Assembly (NCBI GenBank): GCA_903828515.1
Contig: CAIKMD010000002.1
Location: forward strand, 496,001 to 560,000
From: an uncultured Rhodospirillales bacterium
Lineage (GTDB): Bacteria; Pseudomonadota; Alphaproteobacteria; ATCC43930; CGMCC-115725
Length of the DNA stretch: 64,000 nt
Direction: 5' to 3'
Shown here: positions 44,573 to 54,243 of the stretch, piece after piece
Numbering within the stretch: the first letter of the stretch is position 1
How the letters are laid out: every line of letters starts with the position of its first letter
The notes under the pieces: model-generated
Databases searched by the model: none
Told to the model about the DNA's origin: nothing
The model's input: only the letters and a program-made list of their open reading frames with translations
Made by a program: the position numbers and the translations under genes

Positions 44573-47350
44573 TTGGCTGATACGCCTACGCTGCCGCCGA
44601 CGTTCGACATCACGCCGGTCGCGATCGAAGACGAAATGAAACGCTCCTACCTCGATTACGCGATGAGCGTGATCGTGGCGCGGGCGTTGCCGGATGTGCG
44701 CGACGGGTTGAAGCCGGTGCATCGCCGCATCCTCTTCGCGATGAAGCAGGCGGGCTACGAGTGGAACCGCGCTTTCCGCAAATCGGCGACCAGCGTCGGC
44801 GAGGTGATGGGCAACTATCATCCGCATGGCGACGCGCCGATTTACGAGGCGATGGTACGCATGGCGCAGGATTTCGCCATGCGCCTGCCGCTGATCGACG
44901 GGCAGGGCAATTTCGGCTCGATGGACGGCGATCCTCCCGCCGCGATGCGTTACACGGAATCCCGCCTCTCGCGCGCTGCCGATGCACTGCTCGACGACAT
45001 CGATAAAGAGACGGTCGACTTCCAGCCCAATTTCGACGGCACCCGCCAGGAGCCCAAGGTTGTTCCGGCGCGCTTTCCGAACATGCTGGTCAATGGCGGC
45101 TCCGGCATCGCCGTCGGCATGGCGACCAACATCCCGACCCACAATCTCGGCGAAGTGGTCGATGCCTGCATCGCCTATCTCGACAATCGCGATATCACCA
45201 TCGAAGAGTTGATGGAGATCGTACCCGGTCCCGATTTCCCGACCGGCGGCATCATTCTCGGCAGGGCCGGTATCCACGCGGCTTATGCGCTGGGGCGCGG
45301 TTCGATCGTCGTGCGCGGTCGCGCGACCGTCGAGCAGATACGCAAGGATCGCGAAGCCATCGTCGTCACCGAGATCCCGTTCCAGGTCAACAAGGCGCGC
45401 ATGATCGAGCGCATGGCCGAGCTGGTACAGGAAAAGACCATCGAGGGCATCTCCGATCTGCGCGACGAAAGCGATCGCGACGGCGTGCGCGTCGTGATCG
45501 AGTTGAAGCGCGACGCGATGGCCGAGGTCGTGCTGAACCAGCTCTATCGCTACACGGCGCTGCAGACCACTTTCTCGGTCAACATGTTGGCGCTCGACGG
45601 CGGCCGGCCGGTGCAGATGACGCTGCGCGACATCATTCGCGCATTCGTCGAGTTCCGCGAGGAAGTGGTCACCAGGCGGACCGTCTTCCTGCTGAAGAAG
45701 GCGCGCGAACGTGCGCATACGTTGCTCGGGCTTGCCGTCGCGGTCGCCAACATCGATGCGATGATCGCCTTGATCCGCGCCTCGTCCGATCCCGCCAGCG
45801 CCCGCGCCGAAATGATGGCCCGGAACTGGCCGGCTGAAGACGTGTCGGCGCTCATCGGATTAATCGAAGAGGAAGGGCGCGGCGGCATCAGCGCCGACGG
45901 CACCTATCGTCTGACCGAAGAGCAGGCGCGTGCGATCCTCGATCTGCGCCTCCAGCGCCTGACGGCGCTCGAACGCGACAAGATCGCCGAGGAACTCGAC
46001 GGCATCGTCACCGAGATCAAGGGCTATCTCGAAATTCTCGGCTCGCGCGCACGCCTGCTCGAGGTCATTCGCGACGAATTGCGCGCGGTGAAGGAACAAT
46101 TCGCCGATCCGCGTCGAACCGTCATCGAGGATATCGAATTCGAAACCGATATCGAGCAACTGATCCAGCGCGAAGACATGGTCGTGACGGTCAGTCACAC
46201 CGGTTATATCAAACGCGTGCCGCTTTCGACCTATCGCGCGCAGCGTCGCGGCGGGCGCGGCCGTGCCGGCATGGCGATTCGCGATGAGGATTTCCTTGAG
46301 CAGGTGTTCGTCGCTTCGACCCATGCACCGGTGCTGTTCTTCACCTCATCGGGACGTGTCTACAAGCTCAAGGTCTATCGCCTGCCGGTCGGCACACCGC
46401 AGGCGCGCGGCAAGGCGATGGTCAACCTGTTGCCGAATCTGATTGCCGGCGAAACCATATCGACGGTCATGCCGTTGCCCGAGGACGAGGCCAGTTGGGC
46501 CGATCGCACGGTCGTTTTCGCGACGGCAAAGGGCAATGTCCGGCGCAACGCGATGTCGGATTTCGCCAACGTCATGGCCAATGGCAAGATCGCGATGAAG
46601 TTCGAAGGCGCCGATGCCGACGACCGTCTGATCGCGGTCGCGAGCTGCGGCCCAAGCGACGATATTCTTTTGGCGACGCGCAACGGCAAGGGCATCCGAT
46701 TCTTCGCCGCCGAAGAAGTCCGCATTTTTTCCAGCCGCAATTCAGTCGGCGTGCGCGGCATCAAGCTGGCGCCCGGCGATGCCGTGATCTCGATGTCGAT
46801 CCTGCGTCACGAGGAAGTCTCGACCGGTCAGCGTTATGCGTTCCTGCGGATGGACGCCGAGCGCCGTCGCGGCGAGGTGGAAGAGGTCGAGAGCGAAGAG
46901 GGCGATGCCGAGACCGCGGCGGCCCAACTCAGCGACGAGCAATATGCCGATCTCGCCGCGCGCCAGGAATTCGTGCTGGTGCTGACCGAGAAGGGTTATG
47001 GCAAGCGCAGTTCGGCCTACGACTATCCGATTACCGGGCGTGGCGCGCAGGGACGCGAGAACAACGACCCGTCGCGTGGCCAGGGCGCCACGGTCGCGGT
47101 GTTCCCGGTCAAGAAGGGCGACCAGCTCATGCTGGTGACCGACGGCGGCACGCTTATTCGCGTGCCGGTCGACGATATCAGCATTCGCCGGCGCCGCAGC
47201 GGCGGCGTCACCGTCCTCAAGGTGGAGGAGGGCGAGCGCGTGGTCTCCGTGGCGCGTCTTCCCGAGGCGGCGGAAGTGGTCGATAGCGGGGACGGCATCG
47301 CTTCAAGCGGCGAGGTCGAGGGTGGCGAGCAAGGGGGCGACGAGGCATGA
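44573..47350 (+). CDS. gyrA: DNA gyrase subunit A
   Basis: 925 residues from a TTG start ([35 protein letters not shown]). Catalytic Tyr128 is in AAMRYTE; the C-terminal wrapping domain has the GyrA-box QRRGGRG. The quinolone region reads GDAPIYE: Ala88 stands at E. coli Ser83 and Glu92 at Asp87. A Glu-rich insert and tail lie in the C-terminal domain. coaD overlaps its stop. Confidence 0.96.
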   Translation: MADTPTLPPTFDITPVAIEDEMKRSYLDYAMSVIVARALPDVRDGLKPVHRRILFAMKQAGYEWNRAFRKSATSVGEVMGNYHPHGDAPIYEAMVRMAQDFAMRLPLIDGQGNFGSMDGDPPAAMRYTESRLSRAADALLDDIDKETVDFQPNFDGTRQEPKVVPARFPNMLVNGGSGIAVGMATNIPTHNLGEVVDACIAYLDNRDITIEELMEIVPGPDFPTGGIILGRAGIHAAYALGRGSIVVRGRATVEQIRKDREAIVVTEIPFQVNKARMIERMAELVQEKTIEGISDLRDESDRDGVRVVIELKRDAMAEVVLNQLYRYTALQTTFSVNMLALDGGRPVQMTLRDIIRAFVEFREEVVTRRTVFLLKKARERAHTLLGLAVAVANIDAMIALIRASSDPASARAEMMARNWPAEDVSALIGLIEEEGRGGISADGTYRLTEEQARAILDLRLQRLTALERDKIAEELDGIVTEIKGYLEILGSRARLLEVIRDELRAVKEQFADPRRTVIEDIEFETDIEQLIQREDMVVTVSHTGYIKRVPLSTYRAQRRGGRGRAGMAIRDEDFLEQVFVASTHAPVLFFTSSGRVYKLKVYRLPVGTPQARGKAMVNLLPNLIAGETISTVMPLPEDEASWADRTVVFATAKGNVRRNAMSDFANVMANGKIAMKFEGADADDRLIAVASCGPSDDILLATRNGKGIRFFAAEEVRIFSSRNSVGVRGIKLAPGDAVISMSILRHEEVSTGQRYAFLRMDAERRRGEVEEVESEEGDAETAAAQLSDEQYADLAARQEFVLVLTEKGYGKRSSAYDYPITGRGAQGRENNDPSRGQGATVAVFPVKKGDQLMLVTDGGTLIRVPVDDISIRRRRSGGVTVLKVEEGERVVSVARLPEAAEVVDSGDGIASSGEVEGGEQGGDEA

Positions 47351-47883
47351 CAAAACGGATCGGCGTCTACCCCGGCACTTTCGATCCCATCACGAACGGC
47401 CATGCCGATATCATTCTGCGGGCCGTGAAGATCGTCGACAAACTCGTGATCGGCGTCGCGCGCAACGCGGGCAAGGGTCCGCTGTTCACGACCGACGAGC
47501 GCGTCGAGATCGTGCGCGACGAGTTGAAGCATCTCGATCCCGCCGCGGCCAAGCGCATCGTCGTGCGCCCGTTCGACAATCTGTTGATGCATTTCGCGGT
47601 GGAGGTCGATGCCTCGGTCATCATCCGCGGCCTGCGCGCGGTGTCCGATTTCGAATACGAATTCCAGATGGCGGGCATGAACAACCGGCTCAACAATAAA
47701 GTCGAGACGGTCTTCCTGATGGCGTCGGACCGCTTTCAGTTCATCTCGTCGCGCTTCGTCAAGGAAATCGGGCAGCTCGGCGGCGACATTTCGCACTTCG
47801 TCAGCGGCCGTGTCGCCAAGCGGCTGTCCGAACGCTTCAACCTCAAGGACGATGCGAAACCGATCCGGCGGCGCCGGCGCTAA
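47347..47883 (+). CDS. coaD: Phosphopantetheine adenylyltransferase
   Basis: 178 residues, catalysing the penultimate step of coenzyme A synthesis. [16 protein letters not shown] is the nucleotidyl-transferase HxGH-type motif; [19 protein letters not shown] and SSRFVKEI follow. It starts in an ATGA overlap with gyrA. Confidence 0.95.
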   Translation: MTKRIGVYPGTFDPITNGHADIILRAVKIVDKLVIGVARNAGKGPLFTTDERVEIVRDELKHLDPAAAKRIVVRPFDNLLMHFAVEVDASVIIRGLRAVSDFEYEFQMAGMNNRLNNKVETVFLMASDRFQFISSRFVKEIGQLGGDISHFVSGRVAKRLSERFNLKDDAKPIRRRRR

Positions 47884-48041
47884 GTCACGAATTTATCGGA
47901 CGAAATTCGCGCGTCGTGGCGCGCGTCAAAATAACATAGCTTTAACTTGGATTGAATTTCGCTTTGCGCGGTAATGGCGTCAGCGGCCCTGCCGCTTGCC
48001 CGCTCGACCCCCTTTGGCGGGCATAAGGACCCTCGGGTCAG

Positions 48042-48080
48042 CCCCGCCTGCACCCCCCAATTCCTCCAGAGCAGGCGGGG
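48042..48080. repeat. Hairpin-forming inverted repeat after coaD
   Basis: CCCCGCCTGC and GCAGGCGGGG are exact inverted arms separated by 19 nt, flanked by a direct repeat CCCTCGGGTC on both sides. There is no T-run, so it need not be a terminator. It sits between coaD and the old-yellow-enzyme gene. Confidence 0.6.
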
Positions 48081-48134
48081 TCCCTCGGGTCAAATCGGTT
48101 GCCCATATCTTCGGCACGCGATAAATTTGCGGCC

Positions 48135-49253
48135 ATGACAAATCAGCTGTTCACGCCGATCACCCTCCGCGACGTCACGTTCGAAAACCGCGTGGTCGTC
48201 CCGCCGCTCTGCCAATACAGCTCCGACGACGGCGCGTGTACCGATTGGCACATGCTCCATCTGCCGGGTTTGGCGATTTCGGGCGCCGGCCTGGTCGTGT
48301 TCGAGATGACCGACGTCGAACCGATCGGACGCATCACGCCCTTGTGCGCCGGGTTGTGGAACGATCGGCAGGAAGAGGCACTTGCCCGCGTGATCGCTTC
48401 GTGCCGTGCCTACGGTCATTCGAAGCTCGGGATTCAGATCGCTCATGCCGGTCGCAAGGCTTCGACGACACAGCCATGGAAGGGCGGCAAGTACCTGCCG
48501 CCGGATCAGGGCGGCTGGCAGACCATCGCGCCGTCCGCCATCGAATTTGGCGAGGGCTATGGCGCGCCGCGGGCGATGGTGCGCGAGGATTTTGCGCGCG
48601 TGCTCGACGGCTTCGTCAACGCGACCCGTCGCGCCGCGCGTCTCGGCTTCGATGCCTGCGAAATGCATGGCGCGCACGGTTACCTGCTCTCGTCGTTCTT
48701 CTCGCCGCTTTCCAACAAGCGCGAGGACGAATACGGCGGTTCGATCGAAAATCGCATGCGCTTTCCGCTCGAGGTTTTCCGCGCCATGCGTGAAGTATGG
48801 CCGGCGACCAAGCCGTTGGGCGTGCGCCTGTCGTGCAGCGATTGGGTCGAGGGCGGCAACACCATCGAGGAAACTGTCGTCCTGTCGCGGGAACTCAAAA
48901 AAGCCGGCTGCGATTTTATCTGTTGCTCGTCGGGCGGCATCGTTGCGGCGGTTCCGCCATTGATTCGAGCCAATTACCAGGTCGAGTTCGCTGAACGGAT
49001 CCGCAAGGACGTCGGCATCGCGACCCGCGCGGTCGGCATGATCTTTACCGGCAAACAGGCCGACGGGATCATCACGGAAGGCCGGGCCGACATGGTCGCG
49101 GTCGGGCGCGGCTATATCGACGATCCTCGTTGGGCGTGGCATGCCGGCGACGATCTCGGCGTCGTGGCACCCTATGCCTTGCCGACCCATACCGCCCGCA
49201 GCGGCAACTGGGTGAAGAACAAGCTCGCCGCACAAAAAGCCGAGCGCAATTAG
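48135..49253 (+). CDS. NADH:flavin oxidoreductase (old yellow enzyme, YqjM-like)
   Basis: 372 residues. LFTPITLRDVTFENRVVVPPLCQYSSDDGACTDWHMLH, GIQIAHAGRKAS, GFDACEMHGAHGYLLSSFFSPLSNKREDEYGG and RGYIDDPRW are family signatures of the YqjM/Xenobiotic reductase group. It reduces activated C=C bonds using NAD(P)H and FMN; natural substrate unknown. Confidence 0.92.
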   Translation: MTNQLFTPITLRDVTFENRVVVPPLCQYSSDDGACTDWHMLHLPGLAISGAGLVVFEMTDVEPIGRITPLCAGLWNDRQEEALARVIASCRAYGHSKLGIQIAHAGRKASTTQPWKGGKYLPPDQGGWQTIAPSAIEFGEGYGAPRAMVREDFARVLDGFVNATRRAARLGFDACEMHGAHGYLLSSFFSPLSNKREDEYGGSIENRMRFPLEVFRAMREVWPATKPLGVRLSCSDWVEGGNTIEETVVLSRELKKAGCDFICCSSGGIVAAVPPLIRANYQVEFAERIRKDVGIATRAVGMIFTGKQADGIITEGRADMVAVGRGYIDDPRWAWHAGDDLGVVAPYALPTHTARSGNWVKNKLAAQKAERN

Positions 49254-49282
49254 GGCAAAGTTTAAAGACGTTTTTGCATTCT

Positions 49283-49297
49283 TTAACAACAGTTTAA
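49283..49297 (+). promoter_or_regulatory. CtrA-type box TTAA-N7-TTAA
   Basis: TTAACAACAGTTTAA is a perfect TTAA-N7-TTAA match, 52 nt before the ATG of the Flp pilin. In Caulobacter, pilA of the same pilin family is under CtrA control, which supports this reading. Confidence 0.6.
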
Positions 49298-49348
49298 GGC
49301 GCGTCGCGGTAGTTAGGTGGGGTTGGTCCCTGCCTGCTGGAAGAATTG

Positions 49349-49510
49349 ATGTCGGCGATGTTGAAACGGCTCCTGCGCGACGCAAGCGGAGCCACAGCCA
49401 TCGAATATGCGTTTCTCGCGGTACTGATTGCCGTGGCGATCGCGGGAACTGTCGCGACGATCGCACCCAAGCTCACTTCGGGTTTCAGCACGATCGCTTC
49501 GGCGCTCTGA
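49349..49510 (+). CDS. Flp/Fap-type pilin subunit
   Basis: A 53-residue gene. MSAMLKRLLRDASGATAIEY is followed by AFLAVLIAVAIAGTVATI, matching Flp pilins (GATAIEYA before the hydrophobic helix). GGAAGA lies just upstream of ATG 49349. No tad/cpa secretion genes or prepilin peptidase are in the window, so it is an orphan copy here. Confidence 0.85.
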   Translation: MSAMLKRLLRDASGATAIEYAFLAVLIAVAIAGTVATIAPKLTSGFSTIASAL

Positions 49511-49712
49511 ACCGCGCACGCGGAGAACCGGAACATTAACCATGTTCGGGAAAAAATAATAAATAAATCAATTGGTTAAAATACGAAATTAATAAAGGAC
49601 TTCTACCACTTCGTCGCGATATGACGCTAGGATACCGTCGCGATCAAAGGGGTAGTTACGTGACGAACGCGGCATTCACACGATATCCGACCGTCCTCGC
49701 CGGGAGAGGCTG

Positions 49713-50714
49713 ATGGCGGACGGGTTCGGCGCACCCAAGACCAAGGGTTTACGCGGGCGTGATGAGTCGCGTCCGCTTTATCTCGTCACCGGCGGTTGCG
49801 GATTTCTCGGTTCGCACCTGACGGCGGCATTGGTCGGGCGCGGTGCCGCCGTGCGCGTGCTCGACGATCTATCGAACGCGGCGCCAGGTCCCGCGCCACG
49901 CGGAATCGAATTCCTTCACGGCGACATCGCCGATCCGATGGTGGTGCGTCACGCCATGCAAGGCGTCGGCGGTTGTTTTCATCTCGCGGGCCTTGCCTCG
50001 GTGCCGCAATGCCAACGGCAATGGCTGACCGCGCATCGCACCAATCTGACCGGCACGGTCAACGTACTCGACGCGGCCCATCGCGAACGTCCGGGCAATC
50101 CGGTCCCCATCGTTTACTCTTCCTCGGCCGCGGTCTACGGCAATCACGAAGATCACCTGCTTTCCGAACGTTTGCCGCCGCGACCGATTTCGTCTTATGG
50201 CGCCGATAATGTCGGGGCTGAGTTGCATGCGCGAATCGCGCGTGCCGTGCATTCCATTCCGGCGGTCGGCTTGCGCCTGTTCAATGTCTATGGGCCGCGA
50301 CAATCGCCGCGCGCACCCTATGCCAGCGTGATCGCCATCTTCTGCGAGCGTCTCAAGACCGGCCGGCCGGTCACCATCTTCGGCGACGGTCACCAGACCC
50401 GTGATTTCGTCTATGTCGACGATGCGGTGACGGCCCTGCTTGCCGCGATGGAACATTTGCCGCTCGTGCCGGAGACGCTCAACATCGCGACGGGGCGCGG
50501 CATTACGATTCTCGATCTGGTGGGCCGTATCGCGGATATATGCGGTGTCGAGCCGCAAATTTCGTTCGGCCCGGCGCGCCAGGGCGATATCCGGTATCTT
50601 GCCGGCGATGCGTCGCGTGCGCGCGATTATCTCGGCTTCGAGCCGGGCACCGATCTCGAAACCGGTATCGCCGAAACGCTCCGCTTCCTCAGCAGCGCGG
50701 TTCCGGCTCGCTGA
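49713..50714 (+). CDS. NAD-dependent epimerase/dehydratase (SDR), altered YxxxK
   Basis: 333 residues. Rossmann motif GGCGFLGSHL, VYSSSAAVYG, RLFNVYGPRQ and VYVDDAV are extended-SDR sugar-epimerase signatures. The catalytic YxxxK reads YGADN (Tyr162, Asn166; codon AAT at 50208): the Lys is absent, which should weaken catalysis. First of a short group with a FemAB-like and a glycosyltransferase gene, which are convergent with it. Confidence 0.88.
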   Translation: MADGFGAPKTKGLRGRDESRPLYLVTGGCGFLGSHLTAALVGRGAAVRVLDDLSNAAPGPAPRGIEFLHGDIADPMVVRHAMQGVGGCFHLAGLASVPQCQRQWLTAHRTNLTGTVNVLDAAHRERPGNPVPIVYSSSAAVYGNHEDHLLSERLPPRPISSYGADNVGAELHARIARAVHSIPAVGLRLFNVYGPRQSPRAPYASVIAIFCERLKTGRPVTIFGDGHQTRDFVYVDDAVTALLAAMEHLPLVPETLNIATGRGITILDLVGRIADICGVEPQISFGPARQGDIRYLAGDASRARDYLGFEPGTDLETGIAETLRFLSSAVPAR

Positions 50715-51800
50715 TCAGGCGATCTGCCGGGCGATCATCGGCCCGAGGAAATTCGCCACCGGCATCGGAAGGCGTTTCCAGGCTTCGACCATCAAGTGGT
50801 ATTTCGGATTGAGGGGATTGATCTCGGGCATTTCCGTGCCGCGGACGAGATGAACCTGATAATTCAGCCGTTCCGGCTCGAATCCCCAATAGGTCTTGTA
50901 GTCGAACGCACCGGTGCCGCGTTTGCTGCGGCCGAAATCATAGGTGGTGTAGCCGCGCGCGCATGCACGCTCGATGAGTCGCCAGTAATTGAGATCGAAG
51001 GCGTGAAGCTCGCGCGCGGCAAAGCTTGCGCCGCTGTAATAGGGCAGGACCCGATCCTTGAAGTAATAGGTCATCATCGCCGAAACCGGTCCGCCGGGTC
51101 CGCAGATCGTCGCGATCTCGACGGCAGGGCCGAACTCTTTGACGATTGCCGCGTAAAAGCGTTTGGGCAGCACGGGCGTTCCGAGATTGCGCACGCTCTC
51201 CGAATAGATTCGGAAAAACGTATCGATATCGGGGCCGACTTCGCAGCGCAGATCCGGATTTTTGATGGCTTTGCGTAGGTCGGCGCGCTTTTTGCGCGGG
51301 ACCGCCTTGAGATTGAGGTCGTCGGTCGCGGCGATCGGACGGCGAAAGGTGAAATAGAGTTCGGGTTTGGTCAGGTAGCCGGAAAGGTTCTGCTCCGTGT
51401 CGTGGCGCAGTTCGACGAAATCGACGGCCAGGCTCTCGCCGAGTTGGGCCGCGTCGTCGGCTAATGCCTGTGCTGCCTCATTGTCGCTCGCGGCGATCCC
51501 GCCATAGGTGCCGAAAGCCATCGAGATAAGCGCGTTGCCGAAGAGCGGCGAGCGGACATGGATGAGCGGCAATATGCCGACGAGCGCACGACCACGCCAG
51601 GCGCAGCGATAATAGGCGCGATGGCCGAGAGTGGATTCGACCACGCGACGCCAGCCGGCGCGATGGAAAAAGCCGGTGTCGGGATGGCGCGCGACGAGGG
51701 CTTCCCACTCGCCTTCGTCGTCGTCCACCATCGGGCGAACGCTGACGGTGGTCGAGACGAGCGGCGCTTCGTCCTTAGCGTTCGCTGAAAACGCGATCAT
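50715..51800 (-). CDS. FemAB-family GNAT-like protein
   Basis: 361 residues. VPRKKRADLRKAIK, FRIYSESVRNLGTPVLPKRFY and CARGYTTYDFGRSKRGTGAFDYKTYWGFEPERLNY place it in the FemAB-related group often tied to exosortase/PEP-CTERM polysaccharide loci. It ends one base after the epimerase and overlaps the start of the glycosyltransferase gene's 3' end by 26 nt. Confidence 0.8.
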   Translation of the reverse strand: MIAFSANAKDEAPLVSTTVSVRPMVDDDEGEWEALVARHPDTGFFHRAGWRRVVESTLGHRAYYRCAWRGRALVGILPLIHVRSPLFGNALISMAFGTYGGIAASDNEAAQALADDAAQLGESLAVDFVELRHDTEQNLSGYLTKPELYFTFRRPIAATDDLNLKAVPRKKRADLRKAIKNPDLRCEVGPDIDTFFRIYSESVRNLGTPVLPKRFYAAIVKEFGPAVEIATICGPGGPVSAMMTYYFKDRVLPYYSGASFAARELHAFDLNYWRLIERACARGYTTYDFGRSKRGTGAFDYKTYWGFEPERLNYQVHLVRGTEMPEINPLNPKYHLMVEAWKRLPMPVANFLGPMIARQIA

Positions 51801-52950
51801 AAGTATCGACCATCACTTGCCAGGGATACGTCTCGCGAACGTGGCGTTGATTGAGGCGGCCGAGTTCGGCGCGCCGGTTGGGCTCGGTGACCAAGGTATC
51901 GAGCGCGGACGCAAATCCCGCTTCGTTGGCCGTCGGGACGGTTAGCGCGCGATTGGCCGGTGCCAGCATGTGTTTGACGTCGCCGACATCGACCGAGACG
52001 ATCGGGAGTGCCATCGCCATTGCCTCGAGCACGCACATCGGCATTTGCTCGGTGTTGGACGACAACGCGAAAATATCGAATTGCGCGAGGGCGCGGCCGG
52101 GCTCGTTGATCGCGCCGAGAAACAGAACACGGTCGGCGACGCCGAGGCTTTGCGCCAACGCTCCGAGTTCATCGCGTTGAGCCCCGCCGCCGGCAATGAC
52201 AAGCCGTGTCGATACGGTAGAGTTCATGGCAGCGAACGCGCGGATCAAGCGCCCGACATTTTTTTCCGGACGCAATGGCGCGACCGTGCCGATGATTGTT
52301 TCGTTCGCGGCGCGCGCGAAGAGCGGCTTGGCGCCATGAGATGTCGCGGCGAAAGCGTCGGCGTCGATACCATTGGGGATATAACGCACATGATCCGGCG
52401 CGAGATGCCATTCGCTCAGCGCGATCGTTTCGAGCGTGTGCGAGGGCACGATAACGTGCCGCGCCTTGCCGAGCGCGAGCCGGCGCAGGAATGCGCGGCG
52501 TTTCAACCGATGTTCGATTTCATCCGGGCCGAAGCCGTCTTCGAAATGAACATGATTGCAACGTGAGAAGAATCGCGCGCCCATCGCCCAGTCGATGGCG
52601 CCCCAATTGTAGGTGCAAAGCAAGTCGGGCATTTCGGCGCGGATACGGCGGCGAACGGCGAACAGTGAAGCGGGGGGGTGTTTCGGCAGGTGCTTCACGG
52701 CTTCAACGTCGACATCAACCGCCGGATCGAGGATGGCGGATGCCGCGAGATTGCCGTCGAGAGCTAGAACCGTATGGCGATAGCGGTGGCCCAAGGCACC
52801 GATCAATCGCGCCAGTCGCACCTGAACGCCGCCCAGAGCGAAGCTTGGCAGGACATGGAGGAGGTGGCGCGGACGGATTTCGGGTGCCGTGACGCGCCCA
52901 TGAAGGAGCGTCCCGCCGTCCGCGATCGGGCCGGGCAACTGCAATGCCAT
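51775..52950 (-). CDS. GT4-type glycosyltransferase
   Basis: 391 residues. HVLPSFALGGVQVRLARLIGAL opens the donor-site fold; IVPSHTLETIALSEW, GTVAPLRPEKNVGRLIRAFA, VLFLGAINEPGRALAQFDIFALSSNTEQMPMCVLEAMAMALPIV follow. The EQMPMCVLEAMA segment is the GT4 donor-binding motif. It is likely co-transcribed with the FemAB gene and could work on an exopolysaccharide or exosortase-linked glycan; that is context inference. Confidence 0.85.
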   Translation of the reverse strand: MALQLPGPIADGGTLLHGRVTAPEIRPRHLLHVLPSFALGGVQVRLARLIGALGHRYRHTVLALDGNLAASAILDPAVDVDVEAVKHLPKHPPASLFAVRRRIRAEMPDLLCTYNWGAIDWAMGARFFSRCNHVHFEDGFGPDEIEHRLKRRAFLRRLALGKARHVIVPSHTLETIALSEWHLAPDHVRYIPNGIDADAFAATSHGAKPLFARAANETIIGTVAPLRPEKNVGRLIRAFAAMNSTVSTRLVIAGGGAQRDELGALAQSLGVADRVLFLGAINEPGRALAQFDIFALSSNTEQMPMCVLEAMAMALPIVSVDVGDVKHMLAPANRALTVPTANEAGFASALDTLVTEPNRRAELGRLNQRHVRETYPWQVMVDTYDRVFSER

Positions 52951-53048
52951 TCCTAAGGAATAGCCTTGAAAAACCTAAGAAATCGATACCGTCCACGCTC
53001 CGGCGGAAGCCAGCGCGTGTTCGGCACAAATGTACCGATCGGCTCGAT

Positions 53049-53375
53049 CTACTGCCCGGCTAGCTCGCGTTCGAGATCGCCGTGAAGGTACTGCCGTGAA
53101 AACCGCAGCAGTTCGAGGTCGCAGCTCATCTTTGCGATCGCCTCAAGATCGCGGAAATAGATATAAAGCTCATTCGTGCTGATCTTGGTGGCGAGCCAGC
53201 GGACGAATTCTTCGGGCGTTTTGATCCAGGCTGGAAACGGCCCCATGGGCTCCGTCCGCGGCTTGGCGGCATGCAGAATACGCCAGCGCCGCCGCGGTAA
53301 TTGGGCGTCCATCGGGTCAGTGTCGGTGATCGTCCAGCCTGGGCGCATTTGAGCGCCGGCAGGGTACCGTGTCAT
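53049..53375 (-). CDS. Unknown 108-residue protein
   Basis: A small soluble protein (MTRYPAGAQMRPGWTITDTD...). The segment AWIKTPEEFVRWLATKISTNELYIYFRDLEAIAKM is helical. No family recognised. Composition and codon use fit the flanks, so a real gene is likely. It borders an AT-rich block. Confidence 0.6.
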   Translation of the reverse strand: MTRYPAGAQMRPGWTITDTDPMDAQLPRRRWRILHAAKPRTEPMGPFPAWIKTPEEFVRWLATKISTNELYIYFRDLEAIAKMSCDLELLRFSRQYLHGDLERELAGQ

Positions 53376-53542
53376 AGTCGGGCTCCATCCTCATACGCGG
53401 GGCGTTTTTGCCCCTTTTTTCAGCTTCGTTATTGTGAGGACGACAATAAAAAATAAATAATAGTTAATGCAATACAAATTTATTTCAATTGTTAAAAAAA
53501 CTATGGTTAACAGATTGGGGTATGGTTAATTTTATTAAGAAC
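53376..53542. other. AT-rich intergenic block
   Basis: About 110 nt at 53430-53540 are roughly three-quarters A+T (TTATTTCAATTG, TTAAAAAAAC, TTAATTTTATTAAG), against about 35% elsewhere. No gene is seen. It marks the right edge of the polysaccharide group. Confidence 0.6.
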
Positions 53543-53764
53543 TCATTTGTTTCTTTTCTTTGTTTCGGCGTTCCGGGTGGCTGATATGAGGCGAGCGAGC
53601 GCTGTGCGCGCCTGATCGCGCTCACGCTCGGCGCGGCGCAATCGAGCTTGCGCGCGGGTTAATTCACGGCGAAGCAGGATCAGGTAGGGATCGTTACGCT
53701 CCAGAGCGGGAACGGTTTTCGATTTTGCGAGGTTCTTGGGGGTGGTGCGGCGATGTACGGCCAT
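53543..53764 (-). CDS. Small basic coiled-coil protein
   Basis: 73 residues from ATG 53764 (MAVHRRTTPKNLAKSK...). The C-terminal half is heptad-like (LRRELTRAQARLRRAERERDQARTALARLI) and rich in Arg. No family recognised. Weak evidence for expression beyond an open frame and plausible start. Confidence 0.45.
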   Translation of the reverse strand: MAVHRRTTPKNLAKSKTVPALERNDPYLILLRRELTRAQARLRRAERERDQARTALARLISATRNAETKKRNK

Positions 53765-54243
53765 GGGGCATCCAAACCATCGGTCACAAAGCAGTGTGAG
53801 CACACTTAGAACAGAAAAATACGGTTCGTCAGCGACACGCTTAGGCCGAATCGACCGCAGGCATCGTCAGAGAGGCAAAAGCCGGTCGTGGCCGTCGTTC
53901 GGCGTCGAAGTTTGCGGTGGAGCCGGTAATTCCAGGCTCGCTGGTGGGTGGGCGTGAGGTGACGCCAAAATCGCCGGGCGGATCGTCAGAAATGGCGGTC
54001 AAGCTCGGTAAACTATCGATCGGTTGTCAGTTTATAAGCGGTGCGGTTTTGCCTTATTTCGGCCTGAATTGAACGAACCGGTGCCTTCTGCGACAGAACG
54101 ACACCGATTGGCGTGGCGATGCTGCCACAGCATTCGGAAAAGGGGCGGAACGCGCGGGAAATGAACAGGTATTGATTGCTTGCTCGAACGTTCTGGCGGA
54201 CGCTGCCCCACGTTGAATTGCGCTTATATTTTTTGAGGATCAA
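53765..54243. other. Intergenic region before the OmpA-type porin
   Basis: About 480 nt with no supported gene on either strand. A good ribosome site GAGGA ends it just before the ompA-type start. No operator or repeat was recognised. Confidence 0.55.

Noticed and set aside
49563-49605. Possible third CtrA box in the AT-rich DNA before the epimerase
   Set aside because: The two TTAA halves are 9 nt apart, not 7.
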